A stretch of 56,726 nucleotides of DNA. It comes from an uncultured Ignavibacteriota bacterium. Lineage in GTDB: Bacteria; Bacteroidota; Ignavibacteria; Palsa-1295. This document shows, one piece after another, positions 34,453 to 43,621 of this stretch (positions are counted from its first letter, which is position 1; the number at the start of each line of letters is the position of its first letter). The DNA is taken from assembly GCA_903900335.1 (NCBI GenBank), contig CAIUMP010000034.1, positions 1 through 56,726 of the forward strand. The letters run 5' to 3'. The notes beneath the pieces are model-generated. The model searched no databases, was not told where the DNA came from, and saw only the letters and a program-made list of their open reading frames with translations. Made by a program: the position numbers and the translations under genes.

Positions 34453-35247
34453 CTAAATCCCGAATGTCGATTCTTCTTCGTGCTCCAAAGCATCCTCATC
34501 CATCAGGGCCGAGGCATTGCGCTCTTTCAGCAATCGGCTGATCCGCTGGTACACCGAACGCACAATGCCATACGAAACGAAGAGAACAAACAGCGGGAAG
34601 ATCGCGCTCCCTCGCGTCGCAAACACAAGAGTTACTCCTATGGAATATATTGCGAACTTGACGGGATGGGCCAGAATATTTTTTTTCGAAGGCTTCGGGA
34701 TGGTGTCGTACTTAATCGTGCTCACCATTAAAAGTGAGGCGGCGGCGGTAACGACAAATATTAGTGGATCACTAATACGCTCCGCTAAGGGGAGCTGCAA
34801 GTGATGATAGCTCACATACGAAATGATGAGTATCGCCGCCGAAGGAATAGGCAGGCCACTAAAATAATCCTTATCAAATCCTACAAGCTGCACATTGAAC
34901 CGCGCCAGGCGTATCGCGCCGCACATCGCTGGGAGCGCAGCCAAAAGAAGTCCGGTGCCGGGGTATTGGTAAAAGAAAAGCTTGTACAATATGGCGCTGG
35001 GCGCCACGCCAAACGTCACTATGTCGGCCAAGGAGTCGAGCTCCACACCGAACTCGCTGGAGGAATTCGTGAGCCGCGCCATGATGCCGTCGAACATATC
35101 GAAGAGCCCACCTATAATGACGAACCATCCGGCCCGTGCGAAATCGTCATCCACCATCGCGCACTTGATCGCCACGAACCCCGAAAAAAGGTTCATGATC
35201 GTAAAGAGGCTTGGAATAATGGATCGTGCGCGGCGGCGAGTTTTCAT
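34453..35247 (-). CDS. pssA: CDP-diacylglycerol-serine O-phosphatidyltransferase
   Basis: A 264-residue integral membrane enzyme that makes phosphatidylserine from CDP-diacylglycerol and serine. The CDP-alcohol phosphatidyltransferase signature DG-xx-AR-x8-G-xxx-D-xxx-D is complete in FDGIMARLTNSSSEFGVELD plus SLAD (about residues 53-75). Eight hydrophobic segments are apparent. The acidic C-terminus is cytoplasmic. It lies six bases after psd, which decarboxylates its product to phosphatidylethanolamine. Confidence 0.94.
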   Translation of the reverse strand: MKTRRRARSIIPSLFTIMNLFSGFVAIKCAMVDDDFARAGWFVIIGGLFDMFDGIMARLTNSSSEFGVELDSLADIVTFGVAPSAILYKLFFYQYPGTGLLLAALPAMCGAIRLARFNVQLVGFDKDYFSGLPIPSAAILIISYVSYHHLQLPLAERISDPLIFVVTAAASLLMVSTIKYDTIPKPSKKNILAHPVKFAIYSIGVTLVFATRGSAIFPLFVLFVSYGIVRSVYQRISRLLKERNASALMDEDALEHEEESTFGI

Positions 35248-35253
35248 ACGTGC

Positions 35254-35916
35254 TTACTGGAATTCCGCGAGCACTGTCTCGCCAGATCGTACGACGTCGC
35301 CCAATTTCACGGCGAGTTTAGCATCCATTGGAAGCCAAATATCCACTCGTGATCCGAACTTGATCATGCCAAATCGCATACCCTGATGCAGCGTGTCCCC
35401 GACCTTAACCGGACACACGATGCGCCGCGCGATATAACCTGCTACCTGTGAAAAAAGAACCTTCCTCCCGGCATTATTCAAACCTACCATCGCACGCTCG
35501 TTACGTCGCGTGGATTCCGGGTCATCTGCCACCAGGAATTCCCCCTTGATGTACTTTGAATACTCGACTGCACCAGTAATGGGGGCTCGATTGACATGCA
35601 CATCCAGCGGCGACATGAAGATCGAGACGAGCATTGCCGGCCCGCGTATATATTCGGACTCCTGATCCTCCCGCACAACCACGACCTTTCCATCGGCTGG
35701 GGAGACCACCAGCTTATCTAAGGGTCTCCCGTTTGCCGCAATGGTTCTATCCGGATCGCGAAAGAAGTTTAGCGAAAAGATCGAAAGAAAAAGCGCGACT
35801 GCAATGAGGATACAGCGCAGCCAGATTTCATCGGTCCAAACGGCAAGCCCCACGAAGACGATCGAGATGATGAGGACCGCAAGTAGAACGTCGGTGCCGT
35901 AACGAGTTAGACTCAT
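35254..35916 (-). CDS. psd: Phosphatidylserine decarboxylase proenzyme (short type)
   Basis: A 220-residue membrane-associated proenzyme that cleaves itself to form a pyruvoyl group and makes phosphatidylethanolamine. Two N-terminal hydrophobic segments (about 8-46) are followed by LVVSPADGKV, FMSPLDVHVNRAP with the catalytic His, and the self-cleavage site in MIKFGSRVD (Gly-Ser). The compact length fits the short type in which the cleavage motif is GS rather than LGST. It sits between purC and pssA. Confidence 0.94.
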   Translation of the reverse strand: MSLTRYGTDVLLAVLIISIVFVGLAVWTDEIWLRCILIAVALFLSIFSLNFFRDPDRTIAANGRPLDKLVVSPADGKVVVVREDQESEYIRGPAMLVSIFMSPLDVHVNRAPITGAVEYSKYIKGEFLVADDPESTRRNERAMVGLNNAGRKVLFSQVAGYIARRIVCPVKVGDTLHQGMRFGMIKFGSRVDIWLPMDAKLAVKLGDVVRSGETVLAEFQ

Positions 35917-35919
35917 CTG

Positions 35920-36639
35920 TTATACGGGCTCCGTGACTCTCTTCAACATCTCCGCATAGGCTTCCTCGACTCCACCCAGATCCTGGCGGAAGCGATCTTT
36001 GTCCAGCTTCTGCCGTGTCGCCGCATCCCAGAAGCGGCAGGTGTCCGGGGATATTTCATCGCCGAGGAGGATCTCACCCTTGTGACGCCCGAACTCCAGC
36101 TTGAAATCTACAAGCAGGATATTTCGCTCACGGAAGAACGCCTTCAGGATCTCGTTGACCTGTAGTGCGGTCTTTCGAATGTGGTCTATCTCCGCTTGCG
36201 TTGCAAGCCCGAGCGCGAGAGCATGGCTATCGTTGATGAGCGGATCGCCGAGCGAATCATCCTTGTAGGAGAATTCAAACGTAGGCGTTGCAAACTCTTG
36301 CCCCTCCTTTGCGCCGTATCGTTTCACGAACGAACCAGCCGCAATATTGCGACAAATCACTTCGAGTGGCACGATCTGCAACTTCTTGATGAGCATGTCG
36401 CTCTTTGAAAGCTGTTCGACGAAATGCGTGCGAATGCCTTTGCCTTCGAGCATCGTGAAGAGCGCGCTGGACATGGCGTTGTTCACTTCGCCTTTGTGAG
36501 CCCAGCTTCCGCGCTTCTCGCCATTAAAGGCAGTTGCGTCGTCCTTGAATTCTTGAATGACCAGGTCGTCTGATCCCTTCACCGACCAGAGTTTCTTCGC
36601 CTTCCCCTCGTATAGCAGTTGTACTTTTTCAGCAGTCAT
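35920..36639 (-). CDS. purC: Phosphoribosylaminoimidazole-succinocarboxamide synthase
   Basis: A 239-residue SAICAR synthetase for purine step eight. LLYEGKAKKLW at the N-terminus, the FKDDATAFNG aspartate region, PLEVICRNIAAGS and VDFKLEFG followed by DEISPDTCRFW are all characteristic. It is the first gene of the minus-strand run purC-psd-pssA-purS-purQ, with three bases to psd. Confidence 0.95.
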   Translation of the reverse strand: MTAEKVQLLYEGKAKKLWSVKGSDDLVIQEFKDDATAFNGEKRGSWAHKGEVNNAMSSALFTMLEGKGIRTHFVEQLSKSDMLIKKLQIVPLEVICRNIAAGSFVKRYGAKEGQEFATPTFEFSYKDDSLGDPLINDSHALALGLATQAEIDHIRKTALQVNEILKAFFRERNILLVDFKLEFGRHKGEILLGDEISPDTCRFWDAATRQKLDKDRFRQDLGGVEEAYAEMLKRVTEPV

Positions 36640-36647
36640 AGAAAAGA

Positions 36648-37469
36648 TTATTGGAATATTCCGACAAAAACACCAAGGCTCCCGACGATCCCGGAGCCAT
36701 TAATACCTGTGAGTGGATCCGTATTGCCTAATTCGACATTCCGATCCACCGACCATGCACCCATGGAAGTCCCCTGATACGCCGCCGTCAAACGGAACAT
36801 CATGTAGCCAAGGGGAGCCCACTCAAACTGAAGCTGAGGCATGTACAGAAAGAAGTGGGAAGTGTATGTATGGGTAGTATAAAGGGATGATCCATTGAAA
36901 TCATCCAGCGTGAAGTTCAACCGATTCGCTGCCTGGCGTGCGAAGATGTTAACGGAGCCGAATCCCAACGCTACGCCTGGCACAATGTGGAAGCGGCCAG
37001 TTCGCAGTGGCAATACGTAATCGATCGTCATCGCGCCGTAGCCGATCTCATAATCCATGAACCGGTTGACGGTGGCATTGGCACCGGTATGGGGATCCGT
37101 CACCGTGTCAGTGCCGCAGCCGCAATCCGTGCTCACGCCGCTATAAGCCATTCCGCCAACACGCAAGTTCTTCACCCATGGTAGTGTAACAAATCCCTGG
37201 CCACCAACCATCCAAACCTGTTCACGGTAGGTCTGCTTGGTAAAGGGCACAGCAACATTCGGATTGAAGGTCGAAAAATCCGGCTTAAAGTAGGCGCCCA
37301 TTATTCCACCACCGACGGAGAAGAAGGAGGGAGCACCCTTGTCTTCGACGTAGAGATCCTCGTCATTCCAGTGAGTCGTATCCTTCTGTATCTGAGCTTG
37401 CGAAATGCGCGGAACAAGCGCCAGCAGCGTGGCGACAAAAAGAAAAATGGAACGTCTGGAGAGATTCAT
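36648..37469 (-). CDS. Exported outer-membrane-like protein of unknown function
   Basis: A 273-residue protein from ATG 37469, where a clean signal peptide begins (NLSRRSIFLFVATLLALVP, cleavage near SQAQ); an ATG 15 bases earlier is less likely. The mature part alternates hydrophobic and polar residues and ends in an aromatic residue pair near the C-terminus (GVFVGIFQ), as in outer-membrane beta-barrels. VSTDCGCGTDT is an odd cysteine cluster. The function is unknown. It is eight bases upstream of purC and may be co-transcribed with it, although the promoter-like -7 motif before it suggests that this is the operon's first gene. Confidence 0.75.
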   Translation of the reverse strand: MNLSRRSIFLFVATLLALVPRISQAQIQKDTTHWNDEDLYVEDKGAPSFFSVGGGIMGAYFKPDFSTFNPNVAVPFTKQTYREQVWMVGGQGFVTLPWVKNLRVGGMAYSGVSTDCGCGTDTVTDPHTGANATVNRFMDYEIGYGAMTIDYVLPLRTGRFHIVPGVALGFGSVNIFARQAANRLNFTLDDFNGSSLYTTHTYTSHFFLYMPQLQFEWAPLGYMMFRLTAAYQGTSMGAWSVDRNVELGNTDPLTGINGSGIVGSLGVFVGIFQ

Positions 37470-37495
37470 TGCGTATAGCGTCATCTATTATCTAG

Positions 37496-37503
37496 CAAAT
37501 TTA
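37496..37503 (-). promoter_or_regulatory. -7 element (TAAATTTG) of a Bacteroidota-type promoter
   Basis: On the minus strand TAAATTTG fits TAnnTTTG. It lies 26 bases before the ATG at 37469. The nearest upstream TTG is only 15 bases away, shorter than the usual 19-23, so only the -7 part is convincing. Confidence 0.4.
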
Positions 37504-37531
37504 CGAACGTTCGACTTCCAAAGCTTATAGA

Positions 37532-39025
37532 ATGCAAGAATCGACAGATTCCATCCCAAAGCAACCGATCGACCTTCCGACGGCGGCAGACCCGACTCCC
37601 CCTAAACGCCTTCCCAAGCCGGAACGTGGCGAACGTTTGGAAATTTTTACCGATTCTTTTGCTTTCGAAGGAAAAGCAGTCGGGCGCCGCGAGGACGGCT
37701 ACGTCATTTTCGTCGAAGGGGCCCTCGCAAAAGAGCGCGTTATTGCGGAAGTCTTCAAAGCCAAAGGCTCCTACGCCGACGCTAGGATCATCGAGGTGCT
37801 GGAGCCATCCCCCGAGCGCCGAACACCGCTTTGTCCTTATTTCGGCATTTGCGGCGGCTGCGCCCAGCAGCACATGACCTACGAATCCCAGCTCTACTGG
37901 AAAAAGGAGCAGGTTCGCGACCTCTTCAGAAAAATCGGCAAGATCGAAGAGCCGCCAGTCCGCGATGTGATAGGCTCGGAGGCGGAATTCCACTACCGCA
38001 ACAAGATGGAATTCTCCTTCTCAGATCAGCGCTGGCTGACCGACGACGAGATCGGCAGCGACTCGGCGCAAGACCGCTTCGCACTCGGACTTCACGTCCG
38101 CAACCGCTTTGACCGCGTCATTGACGCCAAGACCTGCTTCTTGCCAAAGCCGATCGTCACGGACATTCTCGATTTCACTCGCCGATTCACCATCGAGCAC
38201 AAGCTCGGCGTCTATTCGCCAGACACGACCCCCGATGGCCTCATGCGCTTCCTGGTCGTCAAGACCAGCCACACTACGGGCGAGATCATGGTCAATCTCG
38301 TCACCAGCCGCGAGGAGCCCGAAACTATGCAGCGATTTACCACCGACCTGCTCTCCTCTGTCCCATCAGTGACAACAGTCGTGAACAACGTCAACACCCG
38401 CCGCGCACAGGTGGCAGTCGGGGATTTTGAGAAGATCTATCTTGGCGACGGCACCATCCGCGACACTATCGGCCGCGCCGAATACCGCATCAGCGCTAAC
38501 AGCTTCTTCCAGGCCAACACACCACAGGCGGAGCGCCTATACGCAGTCGCGGCGGAATTCGCCGAGCTTCAGAAGACGGACACCCTCTGGGATCTCTATT
38601 GCGGCACCGGCACCATCTCGCTCTTCGTCGCCGACCGAGTCCAAAGCGTACTCGGAGTCGAACTGGTCGAAGCCGCCATCGCCGATGCCCGCTCCAACGC
38701 GCTCTCCAACGGCGTCTCTAACGCCGATTTCATCGCCAGCGATTTGCGCAAGGCCCTGACCACCCCAGAATTTCTCGCCGAACATCAGCGCCCCGACGTC
38801 ATGATCATCGACCCACCACGCAGCGGAATGCACCCTGATGTCATCCGCGAGATACTCAAACTCGCACCCGAGCGCATCGCCTACATTAGCTGCAACCCCG
38901 CAACCCAGGCCCGCGACGTGGAGCTCCTCTCCGCTGGCTACGAGCTGCTCGATCTCCAGCCCGTCGATATGTTTCCGCAAACGTATCACATCGAGTGCGT
39001 TGCAAAACTGCGGAGACGCAGCTAA
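37532..39025 (+). CDS. rlmD: 23S rRNA (uracil-1939-C5) methyltransferase, RlmD/TrmA family
   Basis: A 497-residue RNA uracil-5 methyltransferase. An N-terminal TRAM domain (about 35-95) is followed by an iron-sulfur cysteine set, Cys101, Cys107 and Cys110 in CPYFGICGGC with a fourth Cys in DAKTCFLPK. The methyltransferase domain has FFQANTPQAERLY, LWDLYCGTGTISLF (SAM site), IDPPRSGMHPD and the catalytic Cys in YISCNPATQARD. The first ~30 residues are Pro-rich. RlmD and RlmCD cannot be told apart by eye. It diverges from the outer-membrane-like gene; a 280-base repeat follows 38 bases after its stop. Confidence 0.9.
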   Translation: MQESTDSIPKQPIDLPTAADPTPPKRLPKPERGERLEIFTDSFAFEGKAVGRREDGYVIFVEGALAKERVIAEVFKAKGSYADARIIEVLEPSPERRTPLCPYFGICGGCAQQHMTYESQLYWKKEQVRDLFRKIGKIEEPPVRDVIGSEAEFHYRNKMEFSFSDQRWLTDDEIGSDSAQDRFALGLHVRNRFDRVIDAKTCFLPKPIVTDILDFTRRFTIEHKLGVYSPDTTPDGLMRFLVVKTSHTTGEIMVNLVTSREEPETMQRFTTDLLSSVPSVTTVVNNVNTRRAQVAVGDFEKIYLGDGTIRDTIGRAEYRISANSFFQANTPQAERLYAVAAEFAELQKTDTLWDLYCGTGTISLFVADRVQSVLGVELVEAAIADARSNALSNGVSNADFIASDLRKALTTPEFLAEHQRPDVMIIDPPRSGMHPDVIREILKLAPERIAYISCNPATQARDVELLSAGYELLDLQPVDMFPQTYHIECVAKLRRRS

Positions 39026-39063
39026 AGCTCGCGTAACTCAGGCCTTTCAGCAAGACACATAAG

Positions 39064-39343
39064 GCGTGCGTAAACACATTTTGTTGTGTGTGTCAATTCA
39101 TAGTTCATGAACTTCTCATATAAATCAACAACTTACAGCGTTTTGTCTATAAGACAGAAAGCGCTTTCCATAAATTTTTTGCTGTTCCCGAAATTCCAAA
39201 ATACCGGCAGAAATCTGGAAAGCGCGTAAAGGCTGCCCTCCACTCTATTGAGGTCGGGCGTCTCTGCCCAACACTGCCATGGCGGTGGCACGGGACATTT
39301 GTAGCCATGCGGCTCTACCCGTGTAGCCCAGACTTTAGTCTGG
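39064..39343 (-). repeat. 280-base dispersed repeat, copy B (inverted partner at 4481-4760)
   Basis: This is the reverse complement of copy A with scattered substitutions. On the plus strand it starts GCGTGCGTAAACACA and ends with the palindrome CCAGACTTTAGTCTGG. It sits between the 3' ends of rlmD and the T9SS cargo gene. Bases 39344-39438 hold another short GGACTAAAGTCTGCTC-type remnant and nothing coding. Confidence 0.9.
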
Positions 39344-39438
39344 GAGCCATGCGCGGACTAAAGTCTGCTCTACACGGGGATCCTTCGACTTTTCCTCACC
39401 AAATCTGAGCTTGCCATAAGAAGTTTACGGAGCTGAAC

Positions 39439-41316
39439 CTACTTCACCACCTGTAGCTTCACCATCCAACCCATGATCGCATTCTGAGCCTTCACGTAAT
39501 ACGTGCCCGCCGGATAGCGCGACCCATCGAACGTGAGCCGCAGCCCCATATCTGCCTCCGGTGTGCCTTCGTAGAGCGTGGCAACCACATTATCAAGCTG
39601 GTCATACACCCGCACCCACGCCGGAAGACCACCGGAGAGGGCGGTGACGTTAACAGTTGATAAACCTGCCGACGGATTTGGGAAGACACTCAGCGACAGC
39701 GGCTCCCGGCGAGTATTATCCGAACCACCCAAAGCGATCTTGTAAGCCGGAAGTGTAATCAACTGCGCACCATACGATTCGCCAGAAGCATTATACGCAG
39801 TGACTTTGAAGTCAGGTGACATCGAGACCAAATCACCGCCGGGGTAGCCAGCACCGGTGCTGGTTGCGGTCCCAGCGAGTGTTTGCACAAGCTGATAAAC
39901 CCCACTCCAATCTTTTTGATAGACATGGATTTCAGTTGGCGGATTCTCATAAGAAGCGGAAGATGAGTAGTTCTGAAAATCCCAGCTAAGACTGGCAATG
40001 AAGTGCTCAACCCACTCCGAGACTTCCCACTCGATGTTGGTCGTATACCCACCGGAGAGATTCTTCACCTGCGCGGGCCGCATCGGAGGATGTGAGGAGT
40101 TCATATTGAACTGATAGATTGCCTCAATCGATGTGGCTTCGTCTGATAGAGTTGGCCAGCCAGGACTAACCGCTTGTTCGAGGTCGTTTGTAAACTCACG
40201 TTGCGTGGAAGAGAGTGTCGTAGCCACGGTGCTAAAAATTTTGAGAGGTTCACCAACATCATCGTTGTCGCGACCAGCGTAACGATCCGCCCTGAACGGC
40301 GCATCGTCATATTTATCGTACACATTCCAGAGAAAACTCGCATAGCCATAGATCGGATAGTAAGTATTTGCGACATCAGAGTAGGTGCATTCCTCCCGAT
40401 TGTCATCATTCCAATTAATGGCTTCATCATACACCTTACTCATCCAATTCCGCGCGGCAAATTGGTGCAATTCGCCAAAATCTTCTACGTAATCTCTGCC
40501 AAGCCAAGTTTGAGGCGCGATTGTATAGTTGAGATGATGTCCATACTCATGGCTAACGACGTGTGTGGTTATGCTGTTATCGGTAAAATTAATCTTCGGG
40601 CCGTCGCATTTACCGCCACCATTGCAAGAACCGCCCCGTGGGCAAATAACTGTCGGGGCCTGTGCAGGATACAAGCCGAGACGTGCATGATCAAACTCCC
40701 AATTCAGCTGCATGTATCGAAGGGTGCCTCCAAAAACCGGATTTAAGGTGATTTTGCCGTGGGAGTCTATGAGATTAGCCGCCGGACAGGCTTGTGCGAA
40801 TGAAGAACCTTCTTGGAAAGTCTTGGCAGGTGAGATGGCAGAACATAAACCGTTGATTGTGTAGCTGCTCAGTAAATTGCAGTGAGAGGTTGCCACACAA
40901 GGCCACCATGAAAAGGGATTGTAGGAGTCGTTACCGAGTGAGCATGCATCGTTCCAAGTGGTGACCAGGAGGACAAAATCGGTGTAGTGAGACCACAACA
41001 TTCCAATATTATTGGTATAGAAATCAAAACTGAAATTTCCATCAACATCCGCCGTACACCAATGCGTCCCGTGTGTCGTGAGCCCAAACCCGCCAATGCA
41101 CCCCGGTACGGGATGCGAGAAGTTCAAATTCACAGGTCCTAAAGGAGGCCACTGCGGCGAGGGGGAGCCGGTAACAGTAGGATCGTGAAAGAGCAGTGCA
41201 ACGCGAACGCCATACGCTCCCTTCATGACATTGCCTTCGTCGGCATTAGAATAGAGCACCTTACCACTAAATTTAAAACGAACGCCTCCCGGAAACTGAG
41301 CGGGATCTGTTTGCAT
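39439..41316 (-). CDS. T9SS-sorted metalloprotease-like protein, C-terminal part after an in-frame stop
   Basis: A 625-residue frame without signal peptide of its own. It contains HVVSHEYGHHLNY, an HExxH zinc motif, preceded by a Gly/Cys-rich PRGGSCNGGGKCDGP loop and followed by GELHQFAARNW, suggesting a zincin-like metalloprotease. The last ~80 residues are a type IX secretion sorting domain: LSVFPNPSAG, VRVYDQLDNVVATLYEG and YPAGTYYVKAQ. The same frame continues upstream through a TAG codon (41344-41346) into the segment 41347-41799, which has the signal peptide. I read both as one gene of about 786 codons interrupted by one amber codon. Protease activity is not proven. Confidence 0.8.
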   Translation of the reverse strand: MQTDPAQFPGGVRFKFSGKVLYSNADEGNVMKGAYGVRVALLFHDPTVTGSPSPQWPPLGPVNLNFSHPVPGCIGGFGLTTHGTHWCTADVDGNFSFDFYTNNIGMLWSHYTDFVLLVTTWNDACSLGNDSYNPFSWWPCVATSHCNLLSSYTINGLCSAISPAKTFQEGSSFAQACPAANLIDSHGKITLNPVFGGTLRYMQLNWEFDHARLGLYPAQAPTVICPRGGSCNGGGKCDGPKINFTDNSITTHVVSHEYGHHLNYTIAPQTWLGRDYVEDFGELHQFAARNWMSKVYDEAINWNDDNREECTYSDVANTYYPIYGYASFLWNVYDKYDDAPFRADRYAGRDNDDVGEPLKIFSTVATTLSSTQREFTNDLEQAVSPGWPTLSDEATSIEAIYQFNMNSSHPPMRPAQVKNLSGGYTTNIEWEVSEWVEHFIASLSWDFQNYSSSASYENPPTEIHVYQKDWSGVYQLVQTLAGTATSTGAGYPGGDLVSMSPDFKVTAYNASGESYGAQLITLPAYKIALGGSDNTRREPLSLSVFPNPSAGLSTVNVTALSGGLPAWVRVYDQLDNVVATLYEGTPEADMGLRLTFDGSRYPAGTYYVKAQNAIMGWMVKLQVVK

Positions 41317-41343
41317 CGTCCCTGTATCGTTACGCGGTGTACC

Positions 41344-41799
41344 CTAGTTCAATATCGCAAAAGTCGACGGCGAATGTATGATTTCGACGTTTGAAGAAGA
41401 AGCGCTCTTATATGCGGGATTCGCGCTCGGACAGCGAAGCGAAATGCTGACTAGAGATCCCCCGTACTGGAAGAGTTTGAAAGGCAGCGTGTAGGAATAC
41501 ATAGCACCTGAATCGACTCTAACAATAGAGTCCCGTTCTGTTTCGCCAATTTCTTGATTAGGCGGCGCTATGTACCCTGGGAAATGTAGATGGAGTACGG
41601 CTTGCCCAGTCAGGTTAGCTTGAAAGGCAACTACGATTTGAATCGTATCACCAACAAGCGGATGCAAACCCGCATTGACGGCAAGGTCAGCCATGCCGAA
41701 TGCTTCGCGAGGCAAAGGTGGGCACTGCGCGTATCCAAGTTCTGCGACACCCAAAGAAAGCAGAGCCACAATGAAGTATTTTCTGATGAGATTTGACAT
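41344..41799 (-). CDS. Exported N-terminal segment of the interrupted T9SS protein
   Basis: 151 residues with a signal peptide (SNLIRKYFIVALLSLGVAEL, cleavage near GYAQ) and a beta-rich domain that includes GDTIQIVVAFQANLTGQAVL. It stops at TAG 41344-41346. The next nine codons and the downstream 625-residue frame are in the same phase, and the downstream part has a sorting domain but no signal. This makes a nonsense mutation or sequence error more likely than two separate genes. If it is a separate gene, the downstream product could not be exported. Confidence 0.7.
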   Translation of the reverse strand: MSNLIRKYFIVALLSLGVAELGYAQCPPLPREAFGMADLAVNAGLHPLVGDTIQIVVAFQANLTGQAVLHLHFPGYIAPPNQEIGETERDSIVRVDSGAMYSYTLPFKLFQYGGSLVSISLRCPSANPAYKSASSSNVEIIHSPSTFAILN

Positions 41800-41825
41800 C
41801 TTGGGTTTGGTTAAGTTTGAAATTC

Positions 41826-43160
41826 CTACTTCGGTAGGGCCTTAAGAATGTACACTTGGTAACTGTCGAGATAGTCCAGGGGCTCAGGGACATGTGTTGC
41901 ACAACTAAAGACGATTTTATTGTCGTCTGGTGACCATTGCGGAAAGACCGATACCCAAGTCGGTTCAGTATTGGGAGCCGCTATCAGAATGTCCTTCCTA
42001 AGGGAGCCACGGTTTATTATTCCCACTTCACTTATGTCATTCACCACACCATCACTAAATGAACTGAGCGGATAACTGCTATACAATAATTTCGACCCGT
42101 CATGGCTGTAGCGGAGCCAAAGGGAGCGGCCAACATTAGAAGTGTTCAAGTTCACAGCGAGTGTGTCAAGCAGATGGGTGGCCAACTCAAATTCGACAAT
42201 AAGTGGCTCGAAACCCGAACGAAGGACAGGCACGAGGAGCTTCTTCCGATCAGGACTTATGTCGAAGCCATTTACAATTTCGCCAGGACCAAGATCCGAG
42301 ATGTATTGGAGAATTAGGGTTTTTGTACCTGTTAACTGGTCGAACAAATAGTAGCCAGCGTCAACAGGCTTACGATTGAGCTGTGAGTAACTGCCATACG
42401 AATAATAAACAATGCTATCCGATCCTGGAAAATAGACTGCGCTCGAAAGATTGCTATCCGCGTCTCCCAAAAGTCGTTTATTCGAGCCCGTTGCCATGTC
42501 ATGCTCTTTGATGTGACCAAGAGAAACATCTGGGTAACGTGACTTTACCGAGAGCAACTTATTGCCGCGGCTGTTCATAGACAAACTCCATTCACCAATG
42601 GTCCATGGCCCCGTCAGTGAATCAAGCAACGAATCTTGGACGACGGATAGGTTAGAATCGAGTTCGAAGCAGCGCCCGGGCTCAGAGCAGTAAATTCGAT
42701 TCCCTGACCAGACGGCACAGTTGTATCGACCTGTGCGGGGGAACTCAGGAAATTGGGGATTGATGTACGTATTGGGCAGGGCTACCAAGCTTGTGTTCGT
42801 CTGATAAATTGCGAACGTCACACTATCGACTTCGTCCAGCGCATTTGACCCTCCTCGGTTCGATTGATGATAAAGCAACGCTTCTTGATGGTTCGTATCT
42901 GATCCGAATGTCAGACTGTCGCAATTCGCTATATCAAGGTGGCGTAGGAAGGTCCCCGCGGGGCTTGGCCCCCAGAGACGGGTCTTAGTGTAATATGGAA
43001 ATGTGTCGGCTCTGAGCGTTAGCTGTTCGACACTATTTACGGAATAGTCGAGGTGCTTTCCATTCTTCAATAGTATATGCATCTGCTCAGATTGAGCGTA
43101 AGCTATATGGGCACCTACCACGCTCGCTATTACAAATAGAAGGATAGAGGTTGCTTTCAT
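41826..43160 (-). CDS. Exported beta-propeller (TolB/PD40-like) protein
   Basis: A 444-residue protein with signal peptide (ATSILLFVIASVVGAHIAYA). Residues ~26-50 (MHILLKNGKHLDYSVNSVEQL) resemble the start of the next gene product. From about 120 on, repeated blades contain SPDRKKLLVPV, SHDGSKLLYSS and SPDDNKIVFS, the PD40/TolB type, so a beta-propeller of about six blades is likely. There is no obvious sorting domain at the C-terminus. A peptide- or polysaccharide-binding role is possible but unproven. It overlaps the upstream gene by four bases (ATGA) and lies 26 bases before the following gene. Confidence 0.75.
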   Translation of the reverse strand: MKATSILLFVIASVVGAHIAYAQSEQMHILLKNGKHLDYSVNSVEQLTLRADTFPYYTKTRLWGPSPAGTFLRHLDIANCDSLTFGSDTNHQEALLYHQSNRGGSNALDEVDSVTFAIYQTNTSLVALPNTYINPQFPEFPRTGRYNCAVWSGNRIYCSEPGRCFELDSNLSVVQDSLLDSLTGPWTIGEWSLSMNSRGNKLLSVKSRYPDVSLGHIKEHDMATGSNKRLLGDADSNLSSAVYFPGSDSIVYYSYGSYSQLNRKPVDAGYYLFDQLTGTKTLILQYISDLGPGEIVNGFDISPDRKKLLVPVLRSGFEPLIVEFELATHLLDTLAVNLNTSNVGRSLWLRYSHDGSKLLYSSYPLSSFSDGVVNDISEVGIINRGSLRKDILIAAPNTEPTWVSVFPQWSPDDNKIVFSCATHVPEPLDYLDSYQVYILKALPK

Positions 43161-43621
43161 CGCACCACCTCCGTCTTCTGCGTCAGCACTTCCTCCTTAA
43201 ACCTCACCTCATAAAAATACGCACCACTCACCACCGTTGTACCTTGCTCATCCAACCCATCCCACACCATGCGGTTGTGCCCCATCTGTGCGTTCGGGGC
43301 GGGCAGACGGCGTATGAGGTTTCCCTTGTTGTCGTAAATGGCAATGGTTACGCTTCCGGCGGTTGCAATGTCGAAGTCTATGTTCGTACCGGCGCGGGAG
43401 GGATTCGGGAAACTTGGGGAGAGAGCTAATCCATGCGTTGGGCTGGCCGTCTGTGGCACGGCTGCGGTGAGTGTATCGAAGGTGATCTTTCGTATATCCG
43501 AGAGCGGAATGGCAACGCGCTGCCCGTTCTTTAAATTAACGATTAAGCTATCGCCAATGCCCTGTGCATTGGCGCATCTGGCAGTAAGAAGTAGGAACCC
43601 CAAAACAATCACTCGTTTCAT
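43157..43621 (-). CDS. Small exported protein with T9SS/FlgD-like C-terminal domain
   Basis: A 154-residue protein from ATG 43621. It has a signal peptide (KRVIVLGFLLLTARCANA), then SLIVNLKNGQRVAIPLSDIRKITFD, a motif shared by many secreted FCB proteins, and a C-terminal FlgD-like Ig/sorting domain with SPSFPNPSRAGTNIDFDI, VTIAIYDNKGNLIRRL and SGAYFYEVRF. It is nearly only leader plus sorting domain, so it may be a minimal surface protein. It is first in the minus-strand export cluster. Confidence 0.75.
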   Translation of the reverse strand: MKRVIVLGFLLLTARCANAQGIGDSLIVNLKNGQRVAIPLSDIRKITFDTLTAAVPQTASPTHGLALSPSFPNPSRAGTNIDFDIATAGSVTIAIYDNKGNLIRRLPAPNAQMGHNRMVWDGLDEQGTTVVSGAYFYEVRFKEEVLTQKTEVVR

